Assembly: GCF_020010925.1 (NCBI RefSeq)
Contig: NZ_JAGJBZ010000003.1
Coordinates: forward strand, 186,001 to 250,000
DNA: 64,000 nucleotides
DNA from: Streptomyces griseiscabiei
Lineage (GTDB): Bacteria > Actinomycetota > Actinomycetes > Streptomycetales > Streptomycetaceae
Reading direction: 5' to 3'
Under the pieces are notes generated by a model. That model was not told where the DNA came from. It ran no database searches and worked only from the letters and a program-made list of their open reading frames with translations. The translations under genes were made by a program, and so were the position numbers. How positions within the stretch are numbered: the stretch's first letter is position 1; each line of letters opens with the position of its first letter. This document shows, piece after piece, positions 50,849 through 59,238 of this stretch.

Positions 50849-52804
50849 ATGCCCCGCCCGCCCCAAACGCTCAGGACGACCGTGAAGATCAAGCGCGTTC
50901 GCATCGAGAACTTCTGCTGCCTGCACAAGGTGGAGGTGTCCTTCGAGGACATCACTTCCTTCATCGGACCGACGGGCGTCGGCAAGTCCACCGTGCTCCG
51001 CGCGCTTGACTGGTTCTTCAACGGTGAAAAGGGCGTCGCGCTCAGCGACGATGACGTTCACTCGGCAGCCGATGGCGGTCGCATCTCCGTAGAGGTGGAG
51101 TTCGACGGGTTGACTGAGGATGACCGTCAGACTCTCGGCCGGTATGCACCAGACGGGGCTGCAAGCGTGAGCGTCTGGCGAAACTGGCAGGACGGCGAGG
51201 ACAAGATCACGGGCAAAGCGCTCGCGTATGGCCCCTTCGAGGAGGTGCGGAAGCACGACAAGGCCATGGAACTGCGCCGTGCCTACGACCAGTTGAGGGA
51301 GAGGGAGTCAAGCCTCAGGTTGCCGGCCGCCGGGACCAAGGACAAGGTTCTGGAGGCGATGCGCATCTGGGAGCTGGCCAACCGCGACCTCCTCACGGAG
51401 GCCGAGGTCGAGGACACGCACTTCTTCGGCTTCGCCGGACAGAGCAGGCTGGCCCAGCTGATCGACTTCGTGTTCGTCTCCGCCGACCTGCGGGCGTATG
51501 AAGAGGCCGACGACCAGAAGGCGACGGCCCTGGGACGCATCCTCGACCACACTGTGGACCGCTCGCAGGCGAACGAGGAGCTCGGAGAGATCGAGGAGAA
51601 CGCCCACCTGGCCCGGCAGGAGGTACACAGCAAGGTCTACGGTCCCGTACTGGACGAGGTGTCGGCCGCGCTTTCTGCGGAGGTCGCCAGGTTCACAACC
51701 GGGCGCGAGGTGGTCGTGACCCCCACAGTGCAGGCGCCGAGGCCGGCGCGGACCACCTTCCAGGTGAGCATCCGGGACGGTGCCGCTCGTACCTCGGTGC
51801 ACCGGCAGGGGCATGGCTTTCAGCGGGCCTTGATCATTGCGGCGCTGAAGTACCTGGCCGAACGCCGGCGGTCGGCCGATGGTATGCGGACGTTGTGCCT
51901 GGCCATTGAGGAGCCCGAGCTGTTCCAGCATCCACCTCAGGCGCGGACCTTCGCGAAGGTGCTGCGAGAGCTGGTTGCCACATCGCCGAATGGCCGTGCT
52001 CAGGTCATGTACGCCACCCACAGCCCTGTCTTCATCGACCCGAAGGGTTACCACCAGATCCGCCGCCTCTGCCGCGCCGTCGGCGAGGACCACCCCGTCA
52101 CCGAGGTATGGCAGGCCACAGAGGAGGATCTGTTCACGGCCCTCGACGGGCTTGTCGACCAGAACGTGATCAGGAGCAGGACTGAGGGGACGCTTGGAGG
52201 CGCGCTGGCGGAGGGCTTCTTTGCCGATGTCGTGGTTCTGGTCGAGGGGCGTGGGGACGCGGGAGTGATCACTGGTTGCGCTGAGCGGTCCGGGATCAAC
52301 CTGGGTGCGGACGGCGTCAGCCTCATCGAGGTCAACGGCAAGGACAACCTCATGATCTCCGACGCGCTTTTCAGCGCTTTGGGCGTCTCGTGTCACGTCG
52401 TCTTCGACGGCGACCTTGGCATGGAAGACCGGAAGAGGGAGTCGGTGCGTTATCTCATCCCTGAGCAACGTCACGAGAAAGAGAAAGAGTTCGAGCGCCA
52501 GGCGCGGACGAATCGGACCAAGAACTCGAATCTTCTGCAGTACCTGGGAGCGACGCCGACTCCGCAGCCTGCCGACGACTCGACGGCCCGTTACACCGTC
52601 TTCGAGGACACTCTGGAGACCTTCCTCGACCGCAACTGGCCAGCCTGGGAGGAGCGGCGACAGGAGCTCGTCCGCACAGGCGAGGGCGTCGGGGGGAAGA
52701 ACGCGGCGACGTATCTGGAGACGACCCGGACCGTCGTGGCGGAGCCGCCCTTCCTGCTGCATGCACTGCTGGAGAACGTTCGATCCCTTGTGGGACGACG
52801 CTAG
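50849..52804 (+). CDS. OLD-family ATPase/TOPRIM nuclease
   Basis: This 651-residue protein has an SMC-like ABC ATPase (Walker A FIGPTGVGKSTVLRAL; signature/Walker B CLAIEEPELFQHPPQARTF; D/H-loop MYATHSPVFI) and a C-terminal TOPRIM domain (VVVLVEGRGDAGVI; VVFDGDLGMEDR). This is the class of the P2 phage Old nuclease and of GajA. No UvrD-like GajB helicase follows, so it is a stand-alone (class 1) OLD, likely acting in phage or plasmid exclusion. GGGGAG precedes ATG 50849. A good hairpin follows the stop. Confidence 0.88.
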   Translation: MPRPPQTLRTTVKIKRVRIENFCCLHKVEVSFEDITSFIGPTGVGKSTVLRALDWFFNGEKGVALSDDDVHSAADGGRISVEVEFDGLTEDDRQTLGRYAPDGAASVSVWRNWQDGEDKITGKALAYGPFEEVRKHDKAMELRRAYDQLRERESSLRLPAAGTKDKVLEAMRIWELANRDLLTEAEVEDTHFFGFAGQSRLAQLIDFVFVSADLRAYEEADDQKATALGRILDHTVDRSQANEELGEIEENAHLARQEVHSKVYGPVLDEVSAALSAEVARFTTGREVVVTPTVQAPRPARTTFQVSIRDGAARTSVHRQGHGFQRALIIAALKYLAERRRSADGMRTLCLAIEEPELFQHPPQARTFAKVLRELVATSPNGRAQVMYATHSPVFIDPKGYHQIRRLCRAVGEDHPVTEVWQATEEDLFTALDGLVDQNVIRSRTEGTLGGALAEGFFADVVVLVEGRGDAGVITGCAERSGINLGADGVSLIEVNGKDNLMISDALFSALGVSCHVVFDGDLGMEDRKRESVRYLIPEQRHEKEKEFERQARTNRTKNSNLLQYLGATPTPQPADDSTARYTVFEDTLETFLDRNWPAWEERRQELVRTGEGVGGKNAATYLETTRTVVAEPPFLLHALLENVRSLVGRR

Positions 52805-52859
52805 GTGTGCTGTCCCACCACGTTGGTGACACGCGGGCTGGGTATACCGCGGAGCGTGG

Positions 52860-52891
52860 AACCGGCCTCCGGCTGGTGCTGGAGGCCGGTT
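52860..52891. terminator. Hairpin terminator after the OLD gene
   Basis: An 11-bp perfect stem (AACCGGCCTCC / GGAGGCCGGTT) with a 10-base loop, 56 bp downstream of the OLD stop codon. Confidence 0.75.
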
Positions 52892-53015
52892 TGCTCTGGA
52901 GTCGTCTGCGGAGTGATGGGGTGCACGGAGGGCAGCTCGTTCAGTGCGTGAACGGCCAGCCTGTTCTGCTACTGAACAAGCCGGCCATCGCACCCCCTGC
53001 CCTCGTCCCGTTTGG

Positions 53016-53840
53016 TCAGGTCAGTTCTGCGGCTACGGCCCGGAGCGCGGGGATGAGTTCGGGATGGTCTCCGTGTGCGGCCGACTGGAGCAGTTCGGTG
53101 ATGGCGATGATCTGCGCGTTGCGTCCGGGGCTTGTCTTGAGTACGGGAAAGGTGTCCCGCACGCGCTGGGCGAAGCCGGGTGCGAGCAGGGAGTACGCCA
53201 GCAGCATGGCGGCGTCGTAGCCGGCGGGTGCTTGGCCGAAGCCCTCCCAGTCGAGGAGGTAGGGGGTGGTGTTGGTGAGGTTGGCGGTGTGGAGGTCTCC
53301 GTGGGCTGTCGTCCAGTCCGTGATGCGGGGACCGGGGACGCCGAGGAAGCGGGGGACGGTGCGGTCCACCCATTCCTGGCGTACGGCCACGCGGTCCGTG
53401 GGGACGCGGCTGATGTGGTCCAGGTCGGTGCGCAGTGAGTCCCACCACGAGGCCGGCGGCTTCGGATCCGTGTGCAGGACGGGGCTGGGGGAGACGGCGG
53501 GTTCGTTGACGTACTGGTGGAGTTCGGCGCGGTAGGCGTGGTCGTTGCTGACGGTGTCGGAGGTGTCGTACAGCAGCGGTTTGCGGACATGTCCGTCGAA
53601 CAGTGGGGCGGCCTGGCTGTTGCCGTCCCAGATTTTTCCGGTCACCTTGTCCTCGGGTGCGGAGAGGAGTCTCAGCCAGCAGTCGCCGTGGTCGGGGTGG
53701 TGGGTGCGGCTGCTGAGTGTGCGGCCGTGCCAGCCCCAGACTTCAGGCCCGTCCGTTGTGGCGTCGAGTGTCTTGGCTGCTCGTGTGAATGCCTCGCGCA
53801 TGCGCTGTTGGTCGGCGGGGTGGGGCGGCGGCGAGTACAT
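53016..53840 (-). CDS. Aminoglycoside-phosphotransferase-fold kinase
   Basis: This 274-residue protein has the APH catalytic loop TAHGDLHTANL (Asp base, Asn metal ligand) and the metal-binding YLLDWEGFG. The N-terminal lobe is short and has no clear glycine-rich loop. It overlaps the upstream aldo/keto reductase gene by 98 bp and is the last gene of the JmjC operon. APH-like kinases phosphorylate small molecules or, in some RiPP pathways (class V lanthipeptides), peptides. Which applies here is open. Confidence 0.82.
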   Translation of the reverse strand: MYSPPPHPADQQRMREAFTRAAKTLDATTDGPEVWGWHGRTLSSRTHHPDHGDCWLRLLSAPEDKVTGKIWDGNSQAAPLFDGHVRKPLLYDTSDTVSNDHAYRAELHQYVNEPAVSPSPVLHTDPKPPASWWDSLRTDLDHISRVPTDRVAVRQEWVDRTVPRFLGVPGPRITDWTTAHGDLHTANLTNTTPYLLDWEGFGQAPAGYDAAMLLAYSLLAPGFAQRVRDTFPVLKTSPGRNAQIIAITELLQSAAHGDHPELIPALRAVAAELT

Positions 53841-54729
53841 CCAGCACCTTTCGCAGCGTGGGGACCGGGATGGCGGGGCAGCGTAGGGCCCGTTGCGCCT
53901 CGGCCCAGTGTGCCGGGGTGGAGGCGGAGATCAGAATCCGTGTCACTCCTGGGCATGAGGCCGCGGCGAGGAGGCACGCCTGGGGGACGGTGAGGCCGGG
54001 GTTGAGGAGTGCGGTGAGTTCGGGGGTGGCCAGGTGGGGGAGTTGGCCGCCGAACAGGGGTGCTGAGGCGTAGACCTGCCATCTGAGTTCGGCTGCCTGC
54101 GCGATCGGGCCTCCTCCGTCCAGGGCCTGGGTGAACGCGGAGGCGGTGACGAGGGATACGGGCAGCTGGATGGCCCGTAGGTGGTGGTGTTCCGTGCCGG
54201 CGACTTCGGTGGCCAGTTGGTGCAGGGCGGGGACGTTCAGGGTGCCGGTGTCGAAGCCGTCCCAGGTGGCGACGCCGTAGGCGCTGATGATGCCTGCTGC
54301 CGCTTCTGCTTCGAGGGCGGTCAAGGCGTCGCGCAGGGCTTCGTACGGGTCGCTGTCCGTTCGCTCGGGGTTGTGGGCGAAGACGAGGTCGAGGCGGTCG
54401 CGGCCGAGTTCGGTGCGGTTGCGGGCGCACTGCCAGTGGACGTACGGGCTGCTCAGGCAGTATCCGCGTTCGGCGGCGCCGGTCGTGAGAGCCCCGTCCG
54501 CGACGGCGGCTCTGGCGGCCCGGTCGGTGAGGAATCCGACCTTCGTGGAGACCGGGATGCGGTGCCGGGCGAGGGCCGGTGCGAGGAGTGACTGGGCTTG
54601 TCCGTCGAGGTAGTTGGGGGCCGTATCGATCCAGGCGCCGGCCGGATCGGCGGCTGCGCGGATGACGGCGTCGGGCAATGCCGAGGGGTGGATGCGGTAG
54701 GTGCCCAGGCCGAGGGTGGCGATCGTCAT
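53743..54729 (-). CDS. Aldo/keto reductase
   Basis: This 328-residue TIM-barrel oxidoreductase begins MTIATLGLGTYRI. The catalytic tetrad is visible as IDTAPNYLDGQ (Asp, Tyr), STKVGF (Lys) and DLVFAHNPE (His). The C-terminal ISASTPAHWAEAQRAL fits the NADPH-binding end. The start overlaps the stop of the JmjC gene (ATGA type), and its 3' end overlaps the kinase gene. It probably reduces a carbonyl produced or used within this operon's pathway. Confidence 0.88.
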   Translation of the reverse strand: MTIATLGLGTYRIHPSALPDAVIRAAADPAGAWIDTAPNYLDGQAQSLLAPALARHRIPVSTKVGFLTDRAARAAVADGALTTGAAERGYCLSSPYVHWQCARNRTELGRDRLDLVFAHNPERTDSDPYEALRDALTALEAEAAAGIISAYGVATWDGFDTGTLNVPALHQLATEVAGTEHHHLRAIQLPVSLVTASAFTQALDGGGPIAQAAELRWQVYASAPLFGGQLPHLATPELTALLNPGLTVPQACLLAAASCPGVTRILISASTPAHWAEAQRALRCPAIPVPTLRKVLDVLAAAPPRRPTAHARGIHTSSQDTRRHNGRA

Positions 54730-55922
54730 TGTCGGCCTCCACCGAGGACGGTGATCGCTTGGCCGTTCAGCAGATCGGAGACGACGGCCGCCACGTCCGC
54801 GATGGGGATGCCGGTTGCCGCGACCAGTTCGCCGAGCGAGACGGTGCTGGGGGCGGCGGATGTCAGGTGCTGAAGCAGAGGCAGGGCCTCCTCGGTCAGT
54901 TCCCACTCGTTGTCGCAGGCCCGGAAGATCACTCCGTTCCCGTCGGGAGCGGGCTCTAGCTGCGCACGCGTGGTGGTCAGCCGGATGCGGAGGTCCGGAT
55001 CTGCCGGGATGCCGGTGATGTGGGGGAGGCTGGGGCGGAGGCGGGTGAGGTCGGTGCTGTCGCGCGTCGTCGTGTACCGGCCGAGCAGTTCGGGGTTCTC
55101 CAGGGCGGCGGCGACCTCCTTGCGCAGTCGCTCCAGGTACCTGGCCTGTTGTTCTGGGGTGGCGTGTACGGGGAGGTCTTCGCGGAGGACGTCGTGGCGG
55201 CGGAGGTCGTCGGCGAGCCAGGACAGGAGTTGGGCTCCGGTGGTGGTCTGGATGCCGAAGGTGAGGTGGAGGGAGTGCTCGCCTTCGGAGGCGGCCACTG
55301 AGTGCCACCAGCCGCGCGGGAGGTAGAGCATGTCCCCCGGGTGCAGGACCAGTTCCGCGACCGGGTCCTTCGGCGGCGGCTCGGGTTCGGCGGTGTCCTT
55401 GTACATGGGGGCGGTGCGGGTGGGGCCGTACAGCTTCCAGCGCTTGGTGCCGTCGATCTGGATGACGACGACGTCGTGGTCGTCCCAGTGGATGCCGAAG
55501 CCCTCGCGGGCGGTGAAGGAGGCGTACAGGTTGGTCTGGACGCCGGTGCGCAGCCACTGCTCCAGTTCCATCGCGGCGCGGCCGATGGGTGGGTGGAGTT
55601 CGTCGACGGCGTCGATGACCAGGGAGGCGCCCTCGGCGAGGCGGGCGTGGAGTTCGGCGGGGTGCAGGCGCTGCCAGACGGTGTGCCGGCGGGTGGTGAC
55701 GGGAGCGGTGTAGCGGTGGGCGGGCAGCATCTCGCCGTCCGCGGACAGGCGGAAGCGGGGCGATTCCAGGCGGTGGGTGGCCAGGATGGTGTTGACGTCG
55801 TCCCAGGTGATCAGGTCGGCCGGGTTGGGGACGGCGGAGGGGACGTGGCGGTGGTGGCGGTGGAGCACCTGGGCCAGGAACTCGTCCTGGCCCAGGTGAG
55901 CCGCCAGCTTCAGCGGCGACAA
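54726..55922 (-). CDS. JmjC-domain Fe(II)/2-oxoglutarate oxygenase
   Basis: This 398-residue protein belongs to the ribosomal-oxygenase-like JmjC group. The iron triad appears as HWDDHD (His145, Asp147) and GWWHSV (His207). GTKRWKLYGP supplies the usual Lys and Tyr, and a C-terminal winged-helix-like segment (VSLGELVAATGIPIADVAAVV) resembles that of NO66/YcfD-type hydroxylases. TTG 55922 is chosen because AGAGGAGAAGCG stands immediately before it. The in-frame GTG at 55991 would sit inside the peptide gene. It lies 16 bp after a 53-codon peptide gene. Enzymes of this group hydroxylate protein side chains, so the peptide is a candidate substrate. Confidence 0.85.
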   Translation of the reverse strand: MSPLKLAAHLGQDEFLAQVLHRHHRHVPSAVPNPADLITWDDVNTILATHRLESPRFRLSADGEMLPAHRYTAPVTTRRHTVWQRLHPAELHARLAEGASLVIDAVDELHPPIGRAAMELEQWLRTGVQTNLYASFTAREGFGIHWDDHDVVVIQIDGTKRWKLYGPTRTAPMYKDTAEPEPPPKDPVAELVLHPGDMLYLPRGWWHSVAASEGEHSLHLTFGIQTTTGAQLLSWLADDLRRHDVLREDLPVHATPEQQARYLERLRKEVAAALENPELLGRYTTTRDSTDLTRLRPSLPHITGIPADPDLRIRLTTTRAQLEPAPDGNGVIFRACDNEWELTEEALPLLQHLTSAAPSTVSLGELVAATGIPIADVAAVVSDLLNGQAITVLGGGRQ

Positions 55923-55938
55923 CGCTTCTCCTCTGGGA

Positions 55939-56100
55939 TCAGTCGTTGCCGTCGGTACGGCCAGTGCTGCCGCCGTCGGACGGGGTGACACCGCGCTCGC
56001 GGGCGGCCTGGATCCGGCGGCGGGCCTTCACCAGCCCGGACGTCGTCGAAGTCGGGGTGGTGGTCTCGTCCGCCATGCTGGCGGGGTTCGACGTGGTCAC
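55939..56100 (-). CDS. 53-residue peptide upstream of the JmjC gene (possible substrate)
   Basis: GTG 56100 is preceded by AAGGAGGAGCA, one of the best ribosome binding sites in the window. The peptide starts VTTSNPASMADETTTPTSTT, has a central basic helix (VKARRRIQAARERG) and ends TPSDGGSTGRTDGND. There are no cysteines and no signal peptide. The stop is followed directly by the JmjC ribosome binding site. Size, SD strength and position suggest a small protein or modified-peptide precursor with the Asp/Asn/Arg-rich C-terminus as possible core. Homologues would be needed to prove it. Confidence 0.6.
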   Translation of the reverse strand: MTTSNPASMADETTTPTSTTSGLVKARRRIQAARERGVTPSDGGSTGRTDGND

Positions 56101-56230
56101 TGCTCCTCCTTGAGGTTGGGGGACTTTGGGGTGGTGCCCCGCTCCGGACGGCGCTCGACCTGTCCTAGGGGTGCGGGCGGTGATCCGCCCGGAGCGGGAG
56201 TTCAGGGGGTGGGCGGCGACGTACGACGCT

Positions 56231-56530
56231 TCACGGCTTCCACCAGGCTCGCCACGGCCGGGTGATGATCTCCCGGTAGGTGTGGTGGGAGGGGTTCTGG
56301 CCGCCGTGCGCGAGCACCCAGTCCTGCGGTTCGACGAAGTCGATGCTGGTCGGCGAGGTCTCGTCGCAGACCGCGCACCGCATCGCGTAGGTGATGGGCT
56401 CGGCGTCCGGCTCCCGGTCCGGCTGGAGGGTCCACTCCTTGTGGCAGACCACGGCGCGGGCACGTGAAATCGGATCGGCTGCTTCACCGGGAGCAGGGTC
56501 AGGGTTCGACGAGGCGAGTTGGATCTTCAT
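56231..56530 (-). CDS. DUF7848-type small protein
   Basis: This 99-residue protein has AMRCAVCDETSP (one CxxC pair), preceded by HKEWTLQPDREPDAEP and followed by DWVLAHGGQNPSHHTYREIITRPWRAW. This pattern is shared by many short Streptomyces proteins found near HTH regulators and DUF397 genes. Function unknown. It is part of the minus-strand group transcribed away from the HTH-TPR regulator. Confidence 0.8.
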   Translation of the reverse strand: MKIQLASSNPDPAPGEAADPISRARAVVCHKEWTLQPDREPDAEPITYAMRCAVCDETSPTSIDFVEPQDWVLAHGGQNPSHHTYREIITRPWRAWWKP

Positions 56531-56545
56531 GGATGCCTCTCTGCT

Positions 56546-56971
56546 CTAGCGGAAGAGGGCGGAGGAAGATGGCTGGCTAGCTGCGACGTACGGGTGCTGG
56601 AGCGCGTCCCGGAGGGCGTCGGCGTCCGTGAGAGTGTCGTCGTCCGGTAGCTCGCACCAGCCGCCGAACCAGTCGTCCATCAGCTCAAGACCAGGGGCCA
56701 CCAGCCATGATCCGCTGGAGAGATGACGTACGGGCAGATCGCTCCAGCCGTCGGTGGTGCCGGTCCTGATCGCGTAGTAGAGACGTTCGTTGGGCCCGTC
56801 GTACAGGACAGGTCCGATCGTCACGCCCGTCGTGCGGAGGTGAGCCAGGGCCAGGAAGCCGATGTCCGCAGGGGTCCGGAGGAAATCCCAGTGGTCGCCG
56901 ATTCGGAGCAGGCGCAGCCCGGGTAGGTCGTTGACCAACGGAGCGCTGCGCAGCGCGTCGCGAACGGACAT
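56546..56971 (-). CDS. Small protein of the primase/polymerase-like Streptomyces family
   Basis: This 141-residue protein contains NDLPGLRLLRIGDHWDFLRTPADIGFLAL and APGLELMDDWFGGWCELPDDDTLTDADALRDAL, a pattern seen in short proteins annotated as bifunctional primase/polymerase-like. No polymerase catalytic motif is visible. The ATG overlaps the stop of the next upstream gene (TAATG), so the two are coupled. Confidence 0.65.
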   Translation of the reverse strand: MSVRDALRSAPLVNDLPGLRLLRIGDHWDFLRTPADIGFLALAHLRTTGVTIGPVLYDGPNERLYYAIRTGTTDGWSDLPVRHLSSGSWLVAPGLELMDDWFGGWCELPDDDTLTDADALRDALQHPYVAASQPSSSALFR

Positions 56972-57387
56972 TATGTGCCTCCCTGTTGCTGGAGGTCGTG
57001 GCCGGCGTTGAAGGAGCGAACACGGCCCGGTGCAGTTCTGGGGGAGCGGAGGATGATCAGTTGGGTGTTGGTCGCGGCTATCTGTCGCTTGCGTTCCAAG
57101 GCGATCCGCTTGGGGCCCAGGTGGTTGAGCGACGGGATCAATGCGCCGTAGGTGTAGGGGAGTTCGAGGGCGTCGAGCAGGCCGACGAAGGCCGGGGAGC
57201 GGATGGTGAGGGTCGCGTTGCGGTCGGTGAAGACGCCGCACAGAGTCAGTTCGTGCCGACGGCAGTAGTCGGAGAGGCAGTCGACGAGTGCCGTGTGCCG
57301 GGCGAGGCCACCGGTGACGTGGCGTACGTAGCCGAAGACCTGCGGGCACGAGACCGGGCGGCGTTCCGTGATGAGTGCGTCGTCCAT
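56971..57387 (-). CDS. Resolvase-like small protein
   Basis: This 138-residue protein has VFGYVRHVTGGLARHTALVDCLSDYCRRHELTLCGVFTDR. The layout (Tyr, Arg, then a helix, then a strand) resembles the start of a serine-recombinase fold, but the catalytic Ser is not where expected. The ATG at 57387 is used. An alternative lies two codons upstream. It diverges from the HTH-TPR regulator at 57506. Confidence 0.55.
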   Translation of the reverse strand: MDDALITERRPVSCPQVFGYVRHVTGGLARHTALVDCLSDYCRRHELTLCGVFTDRNATLTIRSPAFVGLLDALELPYTYGALIPSLNHLGPKRIALERKRQIAATNTQLIILRSPRTAPGRVRSFNAGHDLQQQGGT

Positions 57388-57431
57388 GCCCACAGCCTCG
57401 GCCGTGGCGAACGGCCGTGAAATGACCGTAT

Positions 57432-57451
57432 GTTGTACTTCCGTTGCACTT
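57432..57451. promoter_or_regulatory. Direct repeat in the divergent promoter region
   Basis: GTTGTACTT (57432-57440) and GTTGCACTT (57443-57451) are spaced exactly 11 bp, one helical turn, in the 118-bp gap between the divergent genes at 57387 and 57506. They are a candidate binding site for the HTH regulator encoded next to them. Confidence 0.5.
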
Positions 57452-57505
57452 CACGCCCGCCTCGTCACCCAGAGTGCTTCCATACGGGAGGGAAGGGGGT
57501 TGTTC

Positions 57506-58552
57506 GTGGTCAGCGTGAAGCAATGGACGGGCCGGGAGGCGAGCGCTCTGCGCGCTGCGCTGCGGATGAGTATGCGCGCCTTCGCGGAGCACCTTGGTGT
57601 GGCCCTGCGTACGGTGGCGAAGTGGGAGAGTCTGGGGGCGGAAACTCATCCACGGCCCGACACCCAGGCCATCCTCGACACCGCGCTCGCCCGTGCCGAC
57701 GCCGCCGAACAGGCTCGGTTCGAAGAGGTGCTCTTCCCGGAACGGACGACGGCCGTGCGTCCTGCGGACTACGAGACCTGGACCGAGGACATCGAACGCG
57801 CGGTGATCTGCGTCAGTCGCCAGGACTTCCCCTTCGCCTCGACCCTGCTGAACCGCTGGCTGGGCAGCCGCGACCCGCACCACCTCGACGACAAGGGCCT
57901 CTATCTGTACGGCCGTTCGCTCGTTCTCCTCGGCGATCTTCAGCGGGACCAGGGCGCGATCCTCGGGCCGCTCTCTGCCATCCAGTCGTACAGGTCCGCG
58001 CACGGTATGTTCACCGAGCTCGGCATCCCGCGCCGGGCGGCGCAGATCGAGCTGTCCCTCGCCGTCGTGCAGGAGATGTCCGGCCGCCTCGACGCCTCCG
58101 CCCGTCAGTACGAACTGCTGTCCGCAGACGAGCGCTTGAGCCCCCGTGACCGGGCCAGGGCCCGCCTCTGGGTGGGCACGGCGTTGAGCAAGGACGGCAA
58201 CAACGCCTACGCCACCCAGGTGATGACGTCCGCCACCCATGCCTTCGAGGAACTGGGCGAGCCGGAGGACTGGTCGGTCGCCCACCAGAAGCTGGCGCTC
58301 GCCCACCGGGGCGCCGGCGACCTCAAGCAGGCCCTGCACAACATCGACATCGCGCGCACCACGGGCACGCTCGACTCCCCGATGCAGAGGGTGCGGCTGG
58401 ACACCGCGTACGGGCACATCCTTCTGTCGGATAGGGCGACCCGGAATGATGGGCTGTCCGTCCTCGACCAGGCGGCGCAGATGGCCCGGCAGTACGGCCT
58501 GAGTCACCAGCTGCGCAGTATCGAGGGCATCCGAAAGGGCCAGCAGCGATGA
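57506..58552 (+). CDS. HTH-TPR transcriptional regulator
   Basis: This 348-residue protein starts with an XRE-type HTH (WTGREASALRAALRMSMRAFAEHLGVALRTVAKWE) and continues with a helical region of TPR-like repeats (e.g. RRAAQIELSLAVVQEMSG, DWSVAHQKLALAHRGAGDLKQAL). GTG 57506 follows GGGAGGGAAGGGGG, and GTG 57515 is an alternative start. Its stop overlaps the next ATG as ATGA. TPR-linked HTH proteins often respond to peptides or partner proteins. Confidence 0.85.
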   Translation: MVSVKQWTGREASALRAALRMSMRAFAEHLGVALRTVAKWESLGAETHPRPDTQAILDTALARADAAEQARFEEVLFPERTTAVRPADYETWTEDIERAVICVSRQDFPFASTLLNRWLGSRDPHHLDDKGLYLYGRSLVLLGDLQRDQGAILGPLSAIQSYRSAHGMFTELGIPRRAAQIELSLAVVQEMSGRLDASARQYELLSADERLSPRDRARARLWVGTALSKDGNNAYATQVMTSATHAFEELGEPEDWSVAHQKLALAHRGAGDLKQALHNIDIARTTGTLDSPMQRVRLDTAYGHILLSDRATRNDGLSVLDQAAQMARQYGLSHQLRSIEGIRKGQQR

Positions 58553-59238
58553 GCCAGGGAGTGCCAGTGCCGGAGCACCAGCAGCGCCAGATCACCGACG
58601 AGCAGTTCCACGACGCGACGCTGATCTGGAACTACCACCAGATGGGACACGAGGTGCGTCCCTGCTCGGCGGCGATCGGCCTGGGCAGCCACGACCTCGG
58701 GGTGGCCACCGCGTCCGCCGATCTCTACCGGGTCGGTCTCTTCCCCGTCGTGGTGTTCAGCGGCGGCAACAGCCCCACCACCCGCGCCCGTTTCCCGCGC
58801 GGCGAGGCCGTCCACTACCGCGAGCATGCACTGAGCTTGGGCGTCCCCGACGAGGCGATCCTGGTCGAGCCGGAGGCGGCCAACACCGGGCAGAACATCA
58901 CCTACTCACGCGAGCTGCTGGCCGGGGCCGGTGTGGAGGTGGAGTCGCTGTTGCTGATCTCCAAGCCGTACATGGAACGCCGCTCGTACGCGACCTGCCG
59001 CAAGCTGTGGCCCGAGGCGGAGGTCGTGTGCGCCTCCGAGCCGCTGGAGCTGGAGGACTACATCAAGTCCATCGGCGACGAGCGGCTCGTCGTCGACATG
59101 CTCGTCGGCGATCTGCAGCGGGTGATCGAGTACCCGAAGCTCGGCTTCGCCGTCGAGCAGGACGTACCGGGGGACGTGCATGACGCTTACGAGCGCCTCC
59201 TGGGTGCCAGCTTCGACAGCCGCCTCATCGGTAGCTGA
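58549..59238 (+). CDS. YdcF/DUF218-family protein
   Basis: This 229-residue protein has IGLGSHDLGVATASADLYRVGLFPVVVFSGG, the Rossmann-like DUF218 core, and later EPEAANTGQNITYSRELL and LLISKPYMERRSYATCRKLWP, the second family block. Family members are implicated in envelope or vancomycin-related functions but have no settled activity. No transmembrane helix is present, so it is cytoplasmic. It overlaps the regulator upstream and WbqC downstream. Confidence 0.87.
   Translation: MSQGVPVPEHQQRQITDEQFHDATLIWNYHQMGHEVRPCSAAIGLGSHDLGVATASADLYRVGLFPVVVFSGGNSPTTRARFPRGEAVHYREHALSLGVPDEAILVEPEAANTGQNITYSRELLAGAGVEVESLLLISKPYMERRSYATCRKLWPEAEVVCASEPLELEDYIKSIGDERLVVDMLVGDLQRVIEYPKLGFAVEQDVPGDVHDAYERLLGASFDSRLIGS

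Noticed and set aside
50849..52804. Gabija system (GajA-GajB)
   Set aside because: The OLD-type nuclease is present but no UvrD-like helicase follows. The next gene is a terminator-separated APH-fold kinase on the other strand.
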